Positions 8,595-16,655 of a DNA stretch of 64,000 nucleotides are shown piece after piece; position 1 is the first letter of the stretch; every line of letters begins with the position of its first letter. The notes under the pieces are model-generated. The model was given only the letters and a program-made list of their open reading frames with translations, ran no database searches and was not told the origin of the DNA. Location: the NCBI GenBank assembly GCA_036276115.1, contig DATBEM010000121.1, forward strand, positions 18,147 through 82,146. Reading direction: 5' to 3'. The position numbers were made by a program, and so were the translations under genes. The DNA is from Trebonia sp036276115. Its GTDB lineage: Bacteria; Actinomycetota; Actinomycetes; Streptosporangiales; Streptosporangiaceae.

Positions 8595-8602
8595 GTCATG
8601 AG
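8595..8602 (-). promoter_or_regulatory. Variant CTCATGAC box upstream of the first SDR
   Basis: One mismatch from CTCACGAC, in the same orientation, 26 nt before ATG 8568. Spacing and downstream context fit less well than the three exact copies near the polyketide starts. AT-richer DNA at 8610-8660 behind it holds inverted repeats CGATA-C-TATCG (8618-8628) and GATGAT-N7-ATCATC (8640-8658), which may be further operator sites. Confidence 0.3.
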
Positions 8603-8717
8603 AAGCGAATTACGCTACGATACTATCGCGACACGAAATGATGATGAGCGAAATCATCGTGAACTGCACGCCTAATGCGGCCGTGGCCTGCGCAATCAGC
8701 GGGCGCAATTATTCCGG

Positions 8718-9338
8718 CTAGTTCCAGGGCGTGCGGCCGCGCGGCTTGTACACCGACAGCACGGTCGCGACCAGCAGCAGCAGGACGTGCCCGATCGCGT
8801 AGGCGTACAGCAGGGCGGGGGTCAGCCGCCCGGCGATGGCGTCGTTGGCCAGCGCGCCGGTGACCACCGCGTCGGCCAGCACGACGGCGGCCGTGATCGC
8901 GATCTTGCCCAGGATCCACCAGTGCCGCAGCAGGCCGTAGCGGGAGCTGAGCGCGAGGACCGCGCCGGTGGCCGACCCCAGCAGCCCGGCCGGCACGGCC
9001 AGCCACGGGCTATTGCCGATCGCCAGGTACAGGGCGCGGGCGGCGGCCGGGTCGGACGTGCTGCGGGCGACCACGAGGCAGCACAAGACGCCGACCGTGA
9101 TGCCGAACCAGCCAACCGACGTCAGCACGTGCAGGGTCATCGCGCCCTTGCGGGCGTGCCCGGGCATCCGGAACAAGGGCCCGCGCGGCGCCCGCGCGGC
9201 CGGCGGCCCCTTGACGGCTGGCGCCCCCGCGACGGCGGGCGGCCCGCTGATCGCGGGCACCCGGTTGACGGCGGGCACCCCGTTGACCGCGGGCACCGCG
9301 CGACCGGTGCCCGCCACGTTCGAAGCCTCGGTCATCAT
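8718..9338 (-). CDS. Small integral membrane protein with Pro/Ala/Val repeat N-terminus
   Basis: About 206 aa. Residues about 15-55 are a low-complexity run of six-residue steps (PAVNGV, PAVNRV, PAISGP and similar), encoded by near-repeats at 9215-9300. Four hydrophobic segments follow, starting at LHVLTSVGWFGITVGVLCC and ending with a YAIGHVLLLLVATVLSVYKP segment. It resembles DUF2269-like actinobacterial membrane proteins in length and topology, but I do not recognise a function. ATG 9338 and ATG 9335 are equally possible starts. It lies between the acc/KS operon and a GNAT gene on the same strand. Confidence 0.7.
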   Translation of the reverse strand: MMTEASNVAGTGRAVPAVNGVPAVNRVPAISGPPAVAGAPAVKGPPAARAPRGPLFRMPGHARKGAMTLHVLTSVGWFGITVGVLCCLVVARSTSDPAAARALYLAIGNSPWLAVPAGLLGSATGAVLALSSRYGLLRHWWILGKIAITAAVVLADAVVTGALANDAIAGRLTPALLYAYAIGHVLLLLVATVLSVYKPRGRTPWN

Positions 9339-9375
9339 GGCCCCCACAGGTGATCGCCGGACGGAAGCACGGCCC

Positions 9376-10227
9376 TTACCGGTCGGCGGGCGGGCCGAAC
9401 TTGACGTCGGCCAGCTCGCTCGCCGCCTCGTACCCGACGGCGCGCATCGCGGCCCCGACCTGCGGATTCGCCCGGTCGGTGATGGAGATGCACGCGTATC
9501 CCTGTTCCAGTAGCTGCTTGGTGACGGCGGCCATGACCGCGGTCCCGTACCACGCGTCGCGGTGCTCGGGCGAGGCGTACCCGCCGTGCACGAGGACCAC
9601 GTTCTCGGCCGGGGCGGCGTGCCCGATGACGGCGGCGAGCTGGCCGCCGGTGGCCCACACGTAGAGCCGGCCGCCGGAAAGCTGCTCGGTGACCTGCTGG
9701 CGCGCGACGGCCTCGGGCGAGGGCAGCCCGGCGGCGGTCAGGACCGCGGTGATCCACCCGGCCAGGGCCGGGGCCTCGTCCGGGGCCGCCCGGCGCAGCT
9801 CGCCGGGGGGCCACTCGGCCAGCTTGACCTCGCGCGCCTGCGACACCAGGAGCGTCCGCCGCGGCCCGGCCGCGGCCCCGGTCAGCTCTAGCCAGCGGGC
9901 GGCGAAGGCGGACACGGCCTCGGTCGGGCCGTTGACGCCGGGCAGCGCGGCGGACTCATCGGCCAGCGCCGCCGCCAGGGCCGCGGCCGCGGCGGGCGGC
10001 ATCGCGGTGACCGTCGCGGGCAGCGGGGGCGGCCAGCGCACGGCGCCCAGGACCGAGCCCTTGTCCTCGGCCCAGCCGTAGACGGCGGGCGCGGTGCCCT
10101 TGGCGTGCCCCGCCTGCTGCGCCGCGATCGAGGTGAGCAGCACGTTGTTGGCGACCGGGGACTTCACGAGCCAGGGACCCGCAGCCGCGATGAACCGGTC
10201 CAGGTCCTGGGTGACGTTTATCCGCAT
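9376..10227 (-). CDS. GNAT-family N-acetyltransferase
   Basis: 283 aa with a C-terminal acetyltransferase fold: GRLYVWATGGQLAAVIGHAAP, then VHGGYASPEHRDAWYGTAVM in the acetyl-CoA loop region, then YACISITDRANPQVGAAMRAVGY, a hallmark of this subfamily (split: CISITDRANP, AMRAVGY). The N-terminal half is a divergent GNAT-like domain. ATG 10227 is chosen because the upstream extension is arginine-rich read-through. It diverges from the KS-ACP-ACP gene across a 130-nt region holding two CTCACGAC boxes. Acetylation of a pathway product or self-resistance is possible; the substrate is unknown. Confidence 0.82.
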   Translation of the reverse strand: MRINVTQDLDRFIAAAGPWLVKSPVANNVLLTSIAAQQAGHAKGTAPAVYGWAEDKGSVLGAVRWPPPLPATVTAMPPAAAAALAAALADESAALPGVNGPTEAVSAFAARWLELTGAAAGPRRTLLVSQAREVKLAEWPPGELRRAAPDEAPALAGWITAVLTAAGLPSPEAVARQQVTEQLSGGRLYVWATGGQLAAVIGHAAPAENVVLVHGGYASPEHRDAWYGTAVMAAVTKQLLEQGYACISITDRANPQVGAAMRAVGYEAASELADVKFGPPADR

Positions 10228-10258
10228 GGGGCAAGCGTGGCCAGTGGGCGTTCCTACC

Positions 10259-10266
10259 GTCGTGAG
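10259..10266 (-). promoter_or_regulatory. CTCACGAC box upstream of the GNAT gene
   Basis: In gene orientation the order is CTCACGAC, 19 nt, CACGCT, 6 nt, ATG 10227. With the copy at 10318-10325 it forms a 9-bp inverted pair (CGTCGTGAG and CTCACGACG) flanking the divergent promoter region, so one regulator could control both directions. Confidence 0.5.
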
Positions 10267-10317
10267 TCGCAGGTCCCGTCCGGGCCGGGAAACGGCCGCG
10301 CGAGGAAGGGCACCGGG

Positions 10318-10325
10318 CTCACGAC
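10318..10325 (+). promoter_or_regulatory. CTCACGAC box upstream of the KS-ACP-ACP operon
   Basis: CTCACGAC, 19 nt, AAGACT, 7 nt, ATG 10358. The spacing matches the boxes ahead of the GNAT and TcmI-like genes. No good Shine-Dalgarno lies directly before the ATG, so a leaderless start is possible. Confidence 0.5.
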
Positions 10326-10357
10326 GCAGGGTCCCGGAACGGCCAAGACTTGGCTTC

Positions 10358-13204
10358 ATGGGTGGAACTCTGGATAGATCGCAAGATCAGCCGGACCGGG
10401 AGGGGCCGGGCACTGACGTTCCCGTCGCGGTGGTCGGCATGGCGGCCCGGGCAGCCGGCGCTCCCAGCCTCGGCCAGCTGTGGCGGCTCCTCGAATCCGG
10501 CCAGCATGTCATCGGTGACATCCCGGCCGACCGGCTGCCCGGATTCGACGCCGAGCGCCTGGCGGCGAACGCGCCGCGGGCCGCGCTCCTGGACCGCATC
10601 GACACCTTCGACGCCGGGTTCTTCGGGCTGTCGCCGCGCCAGGCGGCCTACACCGACCCGCGCCAGCGCCTGCTGCTGGAGGAAACCTGGCACGCGCTGG
10701 AGGACGCCGGCATCGCCCCGGGCGCGCTGGCGGGCCCGGGAACCGGCGTGTACGTGGGCACGATGGGCGCCGACTTCCGGCTGCGGTGCGACGGGCTGGG
10801 CGCCATTGACCAGTACACCGCGTCCGGGACCATGGACGCCTTCCTGGCCAACCGGATCTCCTACTACTTCGACGCCCGCGGGTGCAGCACCGAGGTCAAC
10901 ACCGCCTGCTCGTCCGGGCTGACCGCCGCCGTCCAGGCGGCCTGGGCGCTGGCCGCGGGCCACGTCGACGTGGCCATCGTGGGCGGGGTCAGCGTGCTCT
11001 GCCACGGCTTTGACCAGGAGGCGCTGCTGCGGGCGGGCCTGCTGTCCCCCAGCGGCCAGTCGCGCCCGTTCAGCGAGGAGGCCGACGGCTACGTGCGGGG
11101 CGAGGGGGTCGCGGTCGTCGTGCTCAAGCGGCTGGCCGACGCCCAGCGCGACGGGGACCCGATCCGGGCGGTGATCCGGGGCGCGTCCCAGACTCACGAC
11201 GGCCGGTCCGGGGGCCAGTTCAGCCCGACCGCGCAAACGCAGGCGGAGCTGATCCGCCGGACCGCCCGGCGGGCCGGGATCGCGCCGGCCGACCTGGGCT
11301 ACGTCGAGGCCCACGCGACCGGGACCAAGCTCGGTGACCAGGCGGAGGCGACCGGGCTGGTCCAGGCGCTGGCGGGCGCGGCCCGGGCGGCGGGGCCCGA
11401 CGGCCGCCTCTGGGTCGGCGCGCTCAAGGCCACGATCGGGCACACTGAGGGCGCGGCCGGGTTGTTCGGCCTGGTCAAGGCGATCCTGGTGCTGGAGAAC
11501 GACCTCATCCCGGCGATCCCGGGACTGGTCACGCCGCGGGCCAGCGTGGCCGGGCTGGGATCGCTGCTCGGGCTGCCGACCGCGCCGGTCCCGTGGCCGC
11601 GCGCCGCCGGGCAGCGCCGGGTGGCGGGCGTAAGCTCGTTCGGGCTGGGCGGGGCCAACGCGCACGTGGTGCTGACCGACCCGCCCGGCCCGCCCGCCGC
11701 CGGGGTCATTCCGGGCGGCCGGGGAGCGCGGGCCCTGCCCCTGTCGGCCGGCACCCCGGCCGCCCTCGACGCGCTGGCGGCGGCGCTGCGCGCCTGGCTG
11801 CGGGAGCACCCCGGGGCGGACATCCCCGCCGTGGCGGCGACCTTGCAGGCGGGCCGGGCGGCGCTCCCGTGCCGGACGGTCCTGGCGGCCGATGGCACCA
11901 CGGCCAGCGCCAGTGCCACCGGGGACAGTGCCACCGACGACAGTGCCAACCCGGTGACGGCGGCGTTCCTGGCGGGCGAGGACGCGGACTGGGCCGCCCT
12001 GTGGGAGGGCGGGCGGCCCCGGCGGGTCGGCGGCCTGCCGCTGTACCCGTTCGAGGCGCAGAGCCACTGGCCGCGGGCCGAGCGCCCGCCCGAGCCGCTG
12101 CCGCCCCGGCCGCCACTGCCGCCACGCCCGCGGGCCACGGCGGCTCCCGCCACGACGCAGGGGCCGGCCACTCCCCTGCGCCGGGCGGCCGCGGAGCTGA
12201 CCGGACTGGTCCGGCTGGCCCCCCTCGTCCCCGCCCCGCAGGCAGCCCCGGCCGGACCGCCGATCCCGGCCACACCACCCCAGGCAACGATCTCTCAGCC
12301 AGCGACATCGCCCGCCCCGGCCGCACCGCCTCACCTGGCACCGTCGCCCATCGCGGCCGCACCGCCCCGCCTGGACGCACTGCCCGTCCCGGCCGCACCG
12401 TCCGCTCCGGCCACGCCGACGACCACATTCGCGCCCCCCGCGCCGGTCGCCCCGAGTCCCCCGCCCGGCCTGGGCATCTCCCCTCCGCCGGCCACGCCAT
12501 CATCCCCGGCCGCACCGCCGGCTCCAGCCACGCCGCCCGGGCCAGCACCGGCCACGCCAACGGCATCGGTGCCCCCGGCTACGGCCCCGCCGCCGGGGAC
12601 ACGGCCGGCCCCGGATGCCGGGGAGCTGGCCCGGGTCATCGCCGCCCTCGCGGCCCAGGTGCTGTACCTGCCGCCGGAGGAGGTGACGCTGGACGGGGAC
12701 CTGGTCGCGGCGGGCCTGGACTCCGTCCTGGCAGTCGAGTTCACCCAGCTCGTGGGGGGCAAGACCGGCCTCGACGTGCGCACCGAGCAGATCTACGCCA
12801 CCCGGACCAGCCGCGCGCTGGCGGCCGAGCTGGCCCGCCCGCCCGGCGGCGCCGAGCCGCCGGGCGCGTCCCCGCCGGATCCCTGGCCACAGCCGCCGGC
12901 GGCTGTGGCCGGGGATCCGGAGCCGGCCTCCGGACCGGGCGCCGCGGGCGGCCAGCCGGACCTGGGCCAGCTCACCCAGCGGCTGCGCAAGCTGGCGGGC
13001 GAGTGCCTTTACCTGCCCGAGGACGAGATCGGCACTGGCACCGAGCTGTCCGCCCTCGGGCTGGACTCGGTGCTGGCGGTCGAGTTCCTGGCCAAGCTCA
13101 ACGCCGAGCTCGGGGCCGCCCTCACCCTGGCCCAGATGCACGAGGGGCGAACGCTCCGCGGCCTGGCCGCGGTGCTCTCCCAGGCCGGCGGTGATGGGCG
13201 ATGA
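10358..13204 (+). CDS. KS-ACP-ACP polyketide synthase lacking an acyltransferase
   Basis: 948 aa. Residues 20-440 are a type I ketosynthase with Cys184 in NTACSSGL, His319 in EAHATGT and His362 in IGHTEG. The usual post-KS linker ends with LPLYPFEAQSHW near residue 571. A 180-residue Pro/Ala-rich tether (about 575-755) leads to ACP1 (Ser789 in AGLDSVLAVEF) and ACP2 (Ser904 in LGLDSVLAVEF). No AT, KR, DH or TE is present, so malonyl must be loaded in trans, probably by the discrete AT at 17476. Tandem ACPs beside an HMG-synthase cassette fit a beta-branching acceptor. However, the Trp often seen six residues after the Ser in such acceptor ACPs is Phe here. The next ACP gene overlaps by 4 nt. 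Confidence 0.93.
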   Translation: MGGTLDRSQDQPDREGPGTDVPVAVVGMAARAAGAPSLGQLWRLLESGQHVIGDIPADRLPGFDAERLAANAPRAALLDRIDTFDAGFFGLSPRQAAYTDPRQRLLLEETWHALEDAGIAPGALAGPGTGVYVGTMGADFRLRCDGLGAIDQYTASGTMDAFLANRISYYFDARGCSTEVNTACSSGLTAAVQAAWALAAGHVDVAIVGGVSVLCHGFDQEALLRAGLLSPSGQSRPFSEEADGYVRGEGVAVVVLKRLADAQRDGDPIRAVIRGASQTHDGRSGGQFSPTAQTQAELIRRTARRAGIAPADLGYVEAHATGTKLGDQAEATGLVQALAGAARAAGPDGRLWVGALKATIGHTEGAAGLFGLVKAILVLENDLIPAIPGLVTPRASVAGLGSLLGLPTAPVPWPRAAGQRRVAGVSSFGLGGANAHVVLTDPPGPPAAGVIPGGRGARALPLSAGTPAALDALAAALRAWLREHPGADIPAVAATLQAGRAALPCRTVLAADGTTASASATGDSATDDSANPVTAAFLAGEDADWAALWEGGRPRRVGGLPLYPFEAQSHWPRAERPPEPLPPRPPLPPRPRATAAPATTQGPATPLRRAAAELTGLVRLAPLVPAPQAAPAGPPIPATPPQATISQPATSPAPAAPPHLAPSPIAAAPPRLDALPVPAAPSAPATPTTTFAPPAPVAPSPPPGLGISPPPATPSSPAAPPAPATPPGPAPATPTASVPPATAPPPGTRPAPDAGELARVIAALAAQVLYLPPEEVTLDGDLVAAGLDSVLAVEFTQLVGGKTGLDVRTEQIYATRTSRALAAELARPPGGAEPPGASPPDPWPQPPAAVAGDPEPASGPGAAGGQPDLGQLTQRLRKLAGECLYLPEDEIGTGTELSALGLDSVLAVEFLAKLNAELGAALTLAQMHEGRTLRGLAAVLSQAGGDGR
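12841..12933. repeat. Three successive inverted repeats in the ACP1-ACP2 linker coding region
   Basis: 12841-12865 is a perfect 10-bp inverted repeat with a 5-nt loop. 12875-12920 is a 46-bp palindrome with 23-bp arms and a single mismatched pair. 12917-12933 is a 6-bp inverted repeat with a 5-nt loop. All lie inside the reading frame between the two carrier domains, and the encoded linker is Pro/Gly/Ala-rich. Confidence 0.75.
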
Positions 13205-13449
13205 CCTGGGATGAAGTGCTCAGCGTGGTCCAGGACGAGACCGCCACGGTGCTCCCGGGGGTGACCGCCCGGCAGGTCACGCCGGACGTCACCCTGTCCG
13301 AGCTGGGAGCCAACTCCCTGGACCGGATGGACATCGTGGTCGGCAGCCAGGACGTCCTCGGCGTCAGCGTCCCGGCGGCCGCCTTCGCCGACGTCGGCAA
13401 CGTGCGGCAGCTCGTCGACGTGCTGCACGGCCACTGCGGGACGACATGA
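13201..13449 (+). CDS. Stand-alone acyl carrier protein, HMG-synthase cassette donor type
   Basis: 82 aa ACP with Ser39 in LGANSLDRMDIV. The GANS-x-DR sequence is typical of donor ACPs that carry acetyl for the HMG-synthase homologue, rather than the GLDS of acceptor ACPs. ATG 13201 overlaps the KS-ACP-ACP stop (ATGA), and the decarboxylating KS gene overlaps its own stop in the same way. Expected role: receives malonyl, is decarboxylated to acetyl-ACP, and donates acetyl to the beta-keto group. Confidence 0.9.
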   Translation: MTWDEVLSVVQDETATVLPGVTARQVTPDVTLSELGANSLDRMDIVVGSQDVLGVSVPAAAFADVGNVRQLVDVLHGHCGTT

Positions 13450-14660
13450 CCGCAGTCGACGCCGTCATCACCGCGATGGCCGTCCGCACCAGCGTGGGCG
13501 ACACCATCGAGGAGCTCGCGGCCGCGCTGCGCGACGGCCGGGGCGGCATCCGGGCGGCCTCGCTGCCGGATGCCGCCCGGGTGTCGGCGGCGGCGTACCT
13601 GCCCGGACCGGCCGACGAGCCCGAGCTGGTGCTGAGCGGGCGGTCCACCCGTCCCACCCGGACCGCCGTCCGGGTGGCGCGGGAGGCCGCCACCGCGGCC
13701 GGGCTCGGCCCCGGCGCCCTCGCCCGGACCGCGATCGTCATCGGCGGCAACAACCTCGCGCTGGACTACCAGGCTCAGGTGGCGGTCCGCATGAGCTGCG
13801 GGGACGGGCGCGTGCGGCCCTCGCACGCGCTCGCCCACCTGGACGTGGACGCGGTGGGGGCGGTGAGCGAGGCGACCGGCGCCACCGCCGAGGGCTGCCT
13901 GATCGGCGGGGCGTCGGCCAGCGGGACGCTGGCGCTGATCCACGCCTGCCGCCTGCTCGCGCTCGACGCGGCCGATCACTGCCTGGTCGTGGGAGCGCTG
14001 GCGGAGCTGTCGGTGGCCGAGTACCGGGCGCTGGCCGACAGCGGCGCGCTGGCGGCGGCCAGCGACGAGCCGCCCGGGGACGTGTGCCGCCCGTTCGACT
14101 CCGGCCGCCGCGGCTTCGTGCACGGGCACGGCACCGCCGCGGTGGTGCTGGAGCGGGCCGGCACCGCCCGCGCGCGCGGCGCGCGGCCGCTGGCGGCGAT
14201 CACCGGGCTGGCCCAGCGGCTCGACGGCAAGCGCGGCACCCGCCCGAGCGCCGACGGCCAGGCGGCGACGATCGCCGCCGCGCTGGAGTCGGCCGGCCTG
14301 CTGCCGGGCGACGTGGACTACGTGAACGCGCACGCGACCGGGTCGCAGCTGGGGGACGCGACCGAGGCCGAGTCCCTGGCCCGCGTGTTCGGGGCCGGGC
14401 CGCTCGTCAACGCGACCAAGGAGCTGACCGGGCACTGCCTGTCGGGCTCGGGGGTCATCGAGGCGGTCGCCACCGTGATCCAGCTTCGCGATGGCTTCTG
14501 CCACCCCAACCCCAACCTGCGGTCACCCGCCGACCCCCGGGTCAGCTACGTCGGCCGCAAGGCGGTTGACGCGCCCCTGCGGGTGGCCCTCAGCACGAGC
14601 TTCGCCTTCAGCGGGATCAACTCCGCGATCATCGTGACCAGGAGCGTGCAGGATGACTGA
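13446..14660 (+). CDS. Decarboxylating ketosynthase homologue of the beta-branching cassette
   Basis: 404 aa ketosynthase fold. The active-site Cys is replaced by Ser157 in GGASASG, while NAHATGSQLGD and KELTGHCLSGSG keep the His residues used in decarboxylation. This Cys to Ser change is the known mark of the KS-zero enzyme that turns malonyl-ACP into acetyl-ACP in beta-branching cassettes. It overlaps the donor ACP gene by 4 nt and the HMG synthase gene by 8 nt. A KS-beta-like role is the alternative, but gene order favours the cassette function. Confidence 0.92.
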   Translation: MTAVDAVITAMAVRTSVGDTIEELAAALRDGRGGIRAASLPDAARVSAAAYLPGPADEPELVLSGRSTRPTRTAVRVAREAATAAGLGPGALARTAIVIGGNNLALDYQAQVAVRMSCGDGRVRPSHALAHLDVDAVGAVSEATGATAEGCLIGGASASGTLALIHACRLLALDAADHCLVVGALAELSVAEYRALADSGALAAASDEPPGDVCRPFDSGRRGFVHGHGTAAVVLERAGTARARGARPLAAITGLAQRLDGKRGTRPSADGQAATIAAALESAGLLPGDVDYVNAHATGSQLGDATEAESLARVFGAGPLVNATKELTGHCLSGSGVIEAVATVIQLRDGFCHPNPNLRSPADPRVSYVGRKAVDAPLRVALSTSFAFSGINSAIIVTRSVQDD

Positions 14661-15891
14661 CGATCGCCTGACCAGCGTCGGCATCGAGTCGGTGGGTGTG
14701 TACTGCGGCGTGGCGGCCGTTGACGTCCCGGCCCTGTTCCGGGCGCGGGGGCTGGATGACAAGCGCCGGGAGAACCTGATGATGCGGCGCAAGAGCGTCG
14801 CGCTGCCGTGCGAGGACGTGGTCACGTTCGCCGCCACGGCGGCCCGGCCCCTGCTCGACGCGCTGACGCCGCCGGAGCGGGCCGCGATCGAGCTCGTCGT
14901 CGTCGGCACCGAGTCGGCGGTGGACTGGGGCCGGTCGGCCAGCAGCTTCCTGCACGGCCTGCTCGGCCTGGGCCGGTCCTGCCGGCTGTTCGAGGTCAAG
15001 CAGGCCTGCTACGGCGGCATGGCCGCCCTGCAGACCGCGTGCGCGCTGATCGCGGCCAGCCCCCGGCCGGGGGCGCGGGCGCTGGTGGTCGGGGCCGACG
15101 TGGCCAGCCCGATGCGCGAGACCTACATGGAGCCGAGCCAGGGCGCCGGGGCGGTGGCGTTGCTGGTCGGGCGGGCGCCGCGGGTCGCCGTGCCCGACCC
15201 CGGCGCTTACGGCTGCTACAGCTACGACGCGGGCGACGGGATGCGGCCGCTGCGCGAGCACGACATCTTCGACGTGGACCTGTCCCTGCTCACCTACCTG
15301 GACTGCCTGCGGCACTCGTGGGCGGAGTACGCGACCGTGGTGGACGGGGCCGACATCGTGGACACCTTCCACCGGCTGGCCCTGCACACCCCGTTCGCCG
15401 GGATGGTCAAGGGCGCGCACCGGTCGCTGCTGCGGTCGCTGCGGCGGCTGCCGGAGGCGGGGATCGAGGACGACTTCGCCATGCGGGTGCAGCCCTCGCT
15501 GGTGTACCCGTCCGAGGTCGGCAACATCTACTCCGGGACCCTGCTGCTCGCGCTGGCCAGCAGCATCGAGCACACCCCGGACGAGGGGTACCGGACCGGG
15601 CTGTTCAGCTACGGGTCGGGCTGCGCGTCGGAGTTCGCCAGCGCGGTGATCCCGGCCGGGGCGCGGGCGGCGGTGGCCCAGGCCCAGATCGCGGGCCAGC
15701 TCGACGCCCGCGCCGACCTCAGCGTGGCTGCCTACGACCAGGTCATCGAGCAGACGCCCGCGGCCGGGACCGAGGACGCCAAGCTCGGCCCGCAGGCGGC
15801 TGACGAGCTCACCGGGGGCAGGCTCAGCGCGCGCAAGGCAGCGGTGCTCAGCTCGGTCCGGGGCTTTCGCCGGGAGTACGCGTGGACGTAG
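14653..15891 (+). CDS. HMG-CoA synthase homologue (beta-branching)
   Basis: 412 aa. Catalytic Cys119 lies in EVKQACYGGMAAL, Glu87 in GTESAVDW, and the His motif reads FHRLALHTPFAGM. LVYPSEVGNIYSGTLLLAL and LFSYGSGCASEF are typical of the family. In the cassette it adds an acetyl carbon nucleophile from donor ACP to a beta-ketoacyl-ACP, giving an HMG-like intermediate. A GGAG site precedes ATG 14653. The next gene starts inside its last codons. Primary-metabolism mevalonate synthesis is unlikely given the ACP, KS and crotonase neighbours. Confidence 0.95.
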   Translation: MTDDRLTSVGIESVGVYCGVAAVDVPALFRARGLDDKRRENLMMRRKSVALPCEDVVTFAATAARPLLDALTPPERAAIELVVVGTESAVDWGRSASSFLHGLLGLGRSCRLFEVKQACYGGMAALQTACALIAASPRPGARALVVGADVASPMRETYMEPSQGAGAVALLVGRAPRVAVPDPGAYGCYSYDAGDGMRPLREHDIFDVDLSLLTYLDCLRHSWAEYATVVDGADIVDTFHRLALHTPFAGMVKGAHRSLLRSLRRLPEAGIEDDFAMRVQPSLVYPSEVGNIYSGTLLLALASSIEHTPDEGYRTGLFSYGSGCASEFASAVIPAGARAAVAQAQIAGQLDARADLSVAAYDQVIEQTPAAGTEDAKLGPQAADELTGGRLSARKAAVLSSVRGFRREYAWT

Positions 15892-16655
15892 CCGCCGGTA
15901 CCGCCGGCAAGGGGGCCACCGCGGTGCGGGTGGCCCGCCACGAGACCCACGTGGAGCTGACCCTGGGCGCCGCCGAGCGCGGCAATCCCCTCGACGACGC
16001 GCTGGTCACGCAGCTCATCGCGGCCCTGGACGAGGCCGCGGCCGACCCCCGGTGCCGGGCCGCCCTGATCAGCGCCGAGGGGCCGCACTTCTGCCGCGGG
16101 CTGGACCTTGGCCGCCTCCCGCCGCAGTGGCTGGAGCAGGCCACGCTGCCCCCGTGGCGGGCCTTCACCCGGCTGCGGGAGGCCCCGCTGGTCACCGTCG
16201 CGCTGGTAGACGGGCAGGCGACCGGCGGCGGGGTCGCCCTGGCGGCGGCGTGCGACCTGGTCGCGACCGGCCGGGACGCGAGCTTCCGCTTCACCGAGCT
16301 GCTGCTCGGGCTGGTGCCGGGCATGGCCTTCCCCTTCGTCGCGGACCGGGTCGGCCCGCACCAGGCCTGGGGAATGGCGTTGCGCGCGCACCCGGTCGGG
16401 CCGGACGAGGCACTGCGCACCGGGCTGGCCGACCTGGCCTACCCGGCCGCCCGGGACGGGGCGCGCGAGATCCTGGCGATGCTGCGGCGCATCACCCCGG
16501 ACACGGTGCGGGCGGCCAAGCGGCTGCGCGACGACCTCTACCCGCGCCCGGCCGGGATGGCCGAGACGGCCTGCCGGGCCACGGCCGAACGGCTGCGGGA
16601 CCCCGACGTGCGCGCGCGGATCGCCGGGTTCCGCGCCGCCGGGGCATTGTCGTGA
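15882..16655 (+). CDS. Enoyl-CoA hydratase homologue ECH1 (dehydratase of the cassette)
   Basis: 257 aa crotonase. The oxyanion-hole region is TGGGVALAAACDLV, and FTELLLGLVPGMAFPF matches the ECH1 signature of beta-branching cassettes. It should dehydrate the HMG-type intermediate to a 3-methylglutaconyl-type ACP. GTG 15882 lies within the HMG synthase 3' end (10-nt overlap). The following crotonase gene overlaps its stop through GTGA. Confidence 0.9.
   Translation: MDVAAGTAGKGATAVRVARHETHVELTLGAAERGNPLDDALVTQLIAALDEAAADPRCRAALISAEGPHFCRGLDLGRLPPQWLEQATLPPWRAFTRLREAPLVTVALVDGQATGGGVALAAACDLVATGRDASFRFTELLLGLVPGMAFPFVADRVGPHQAWGMALRAHPVGPDEALRTGLADLAYPAARDGAREILAMLRRITPDTVRAAKRLRDDLYPRPAGMAETACRATAERLRDPDVRARIAGFRAAGALS

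Noticed and set aside
8640..8658. GATGAT-N7-ATCATC inverted repeat as a terminator
   Set aside because: Short arms and AT-rich, with no gene ending close by on either strand; more likely an operator or chance, so not listed as a terminator.
12300..12600. Possible extra domain in the long Pro/Ala stretch of the KS-ACP-ACP protein
   Set aside because: Only low-complexity Pro/Ala/Thr sequence; no AT, KR or DH motif can be found there.
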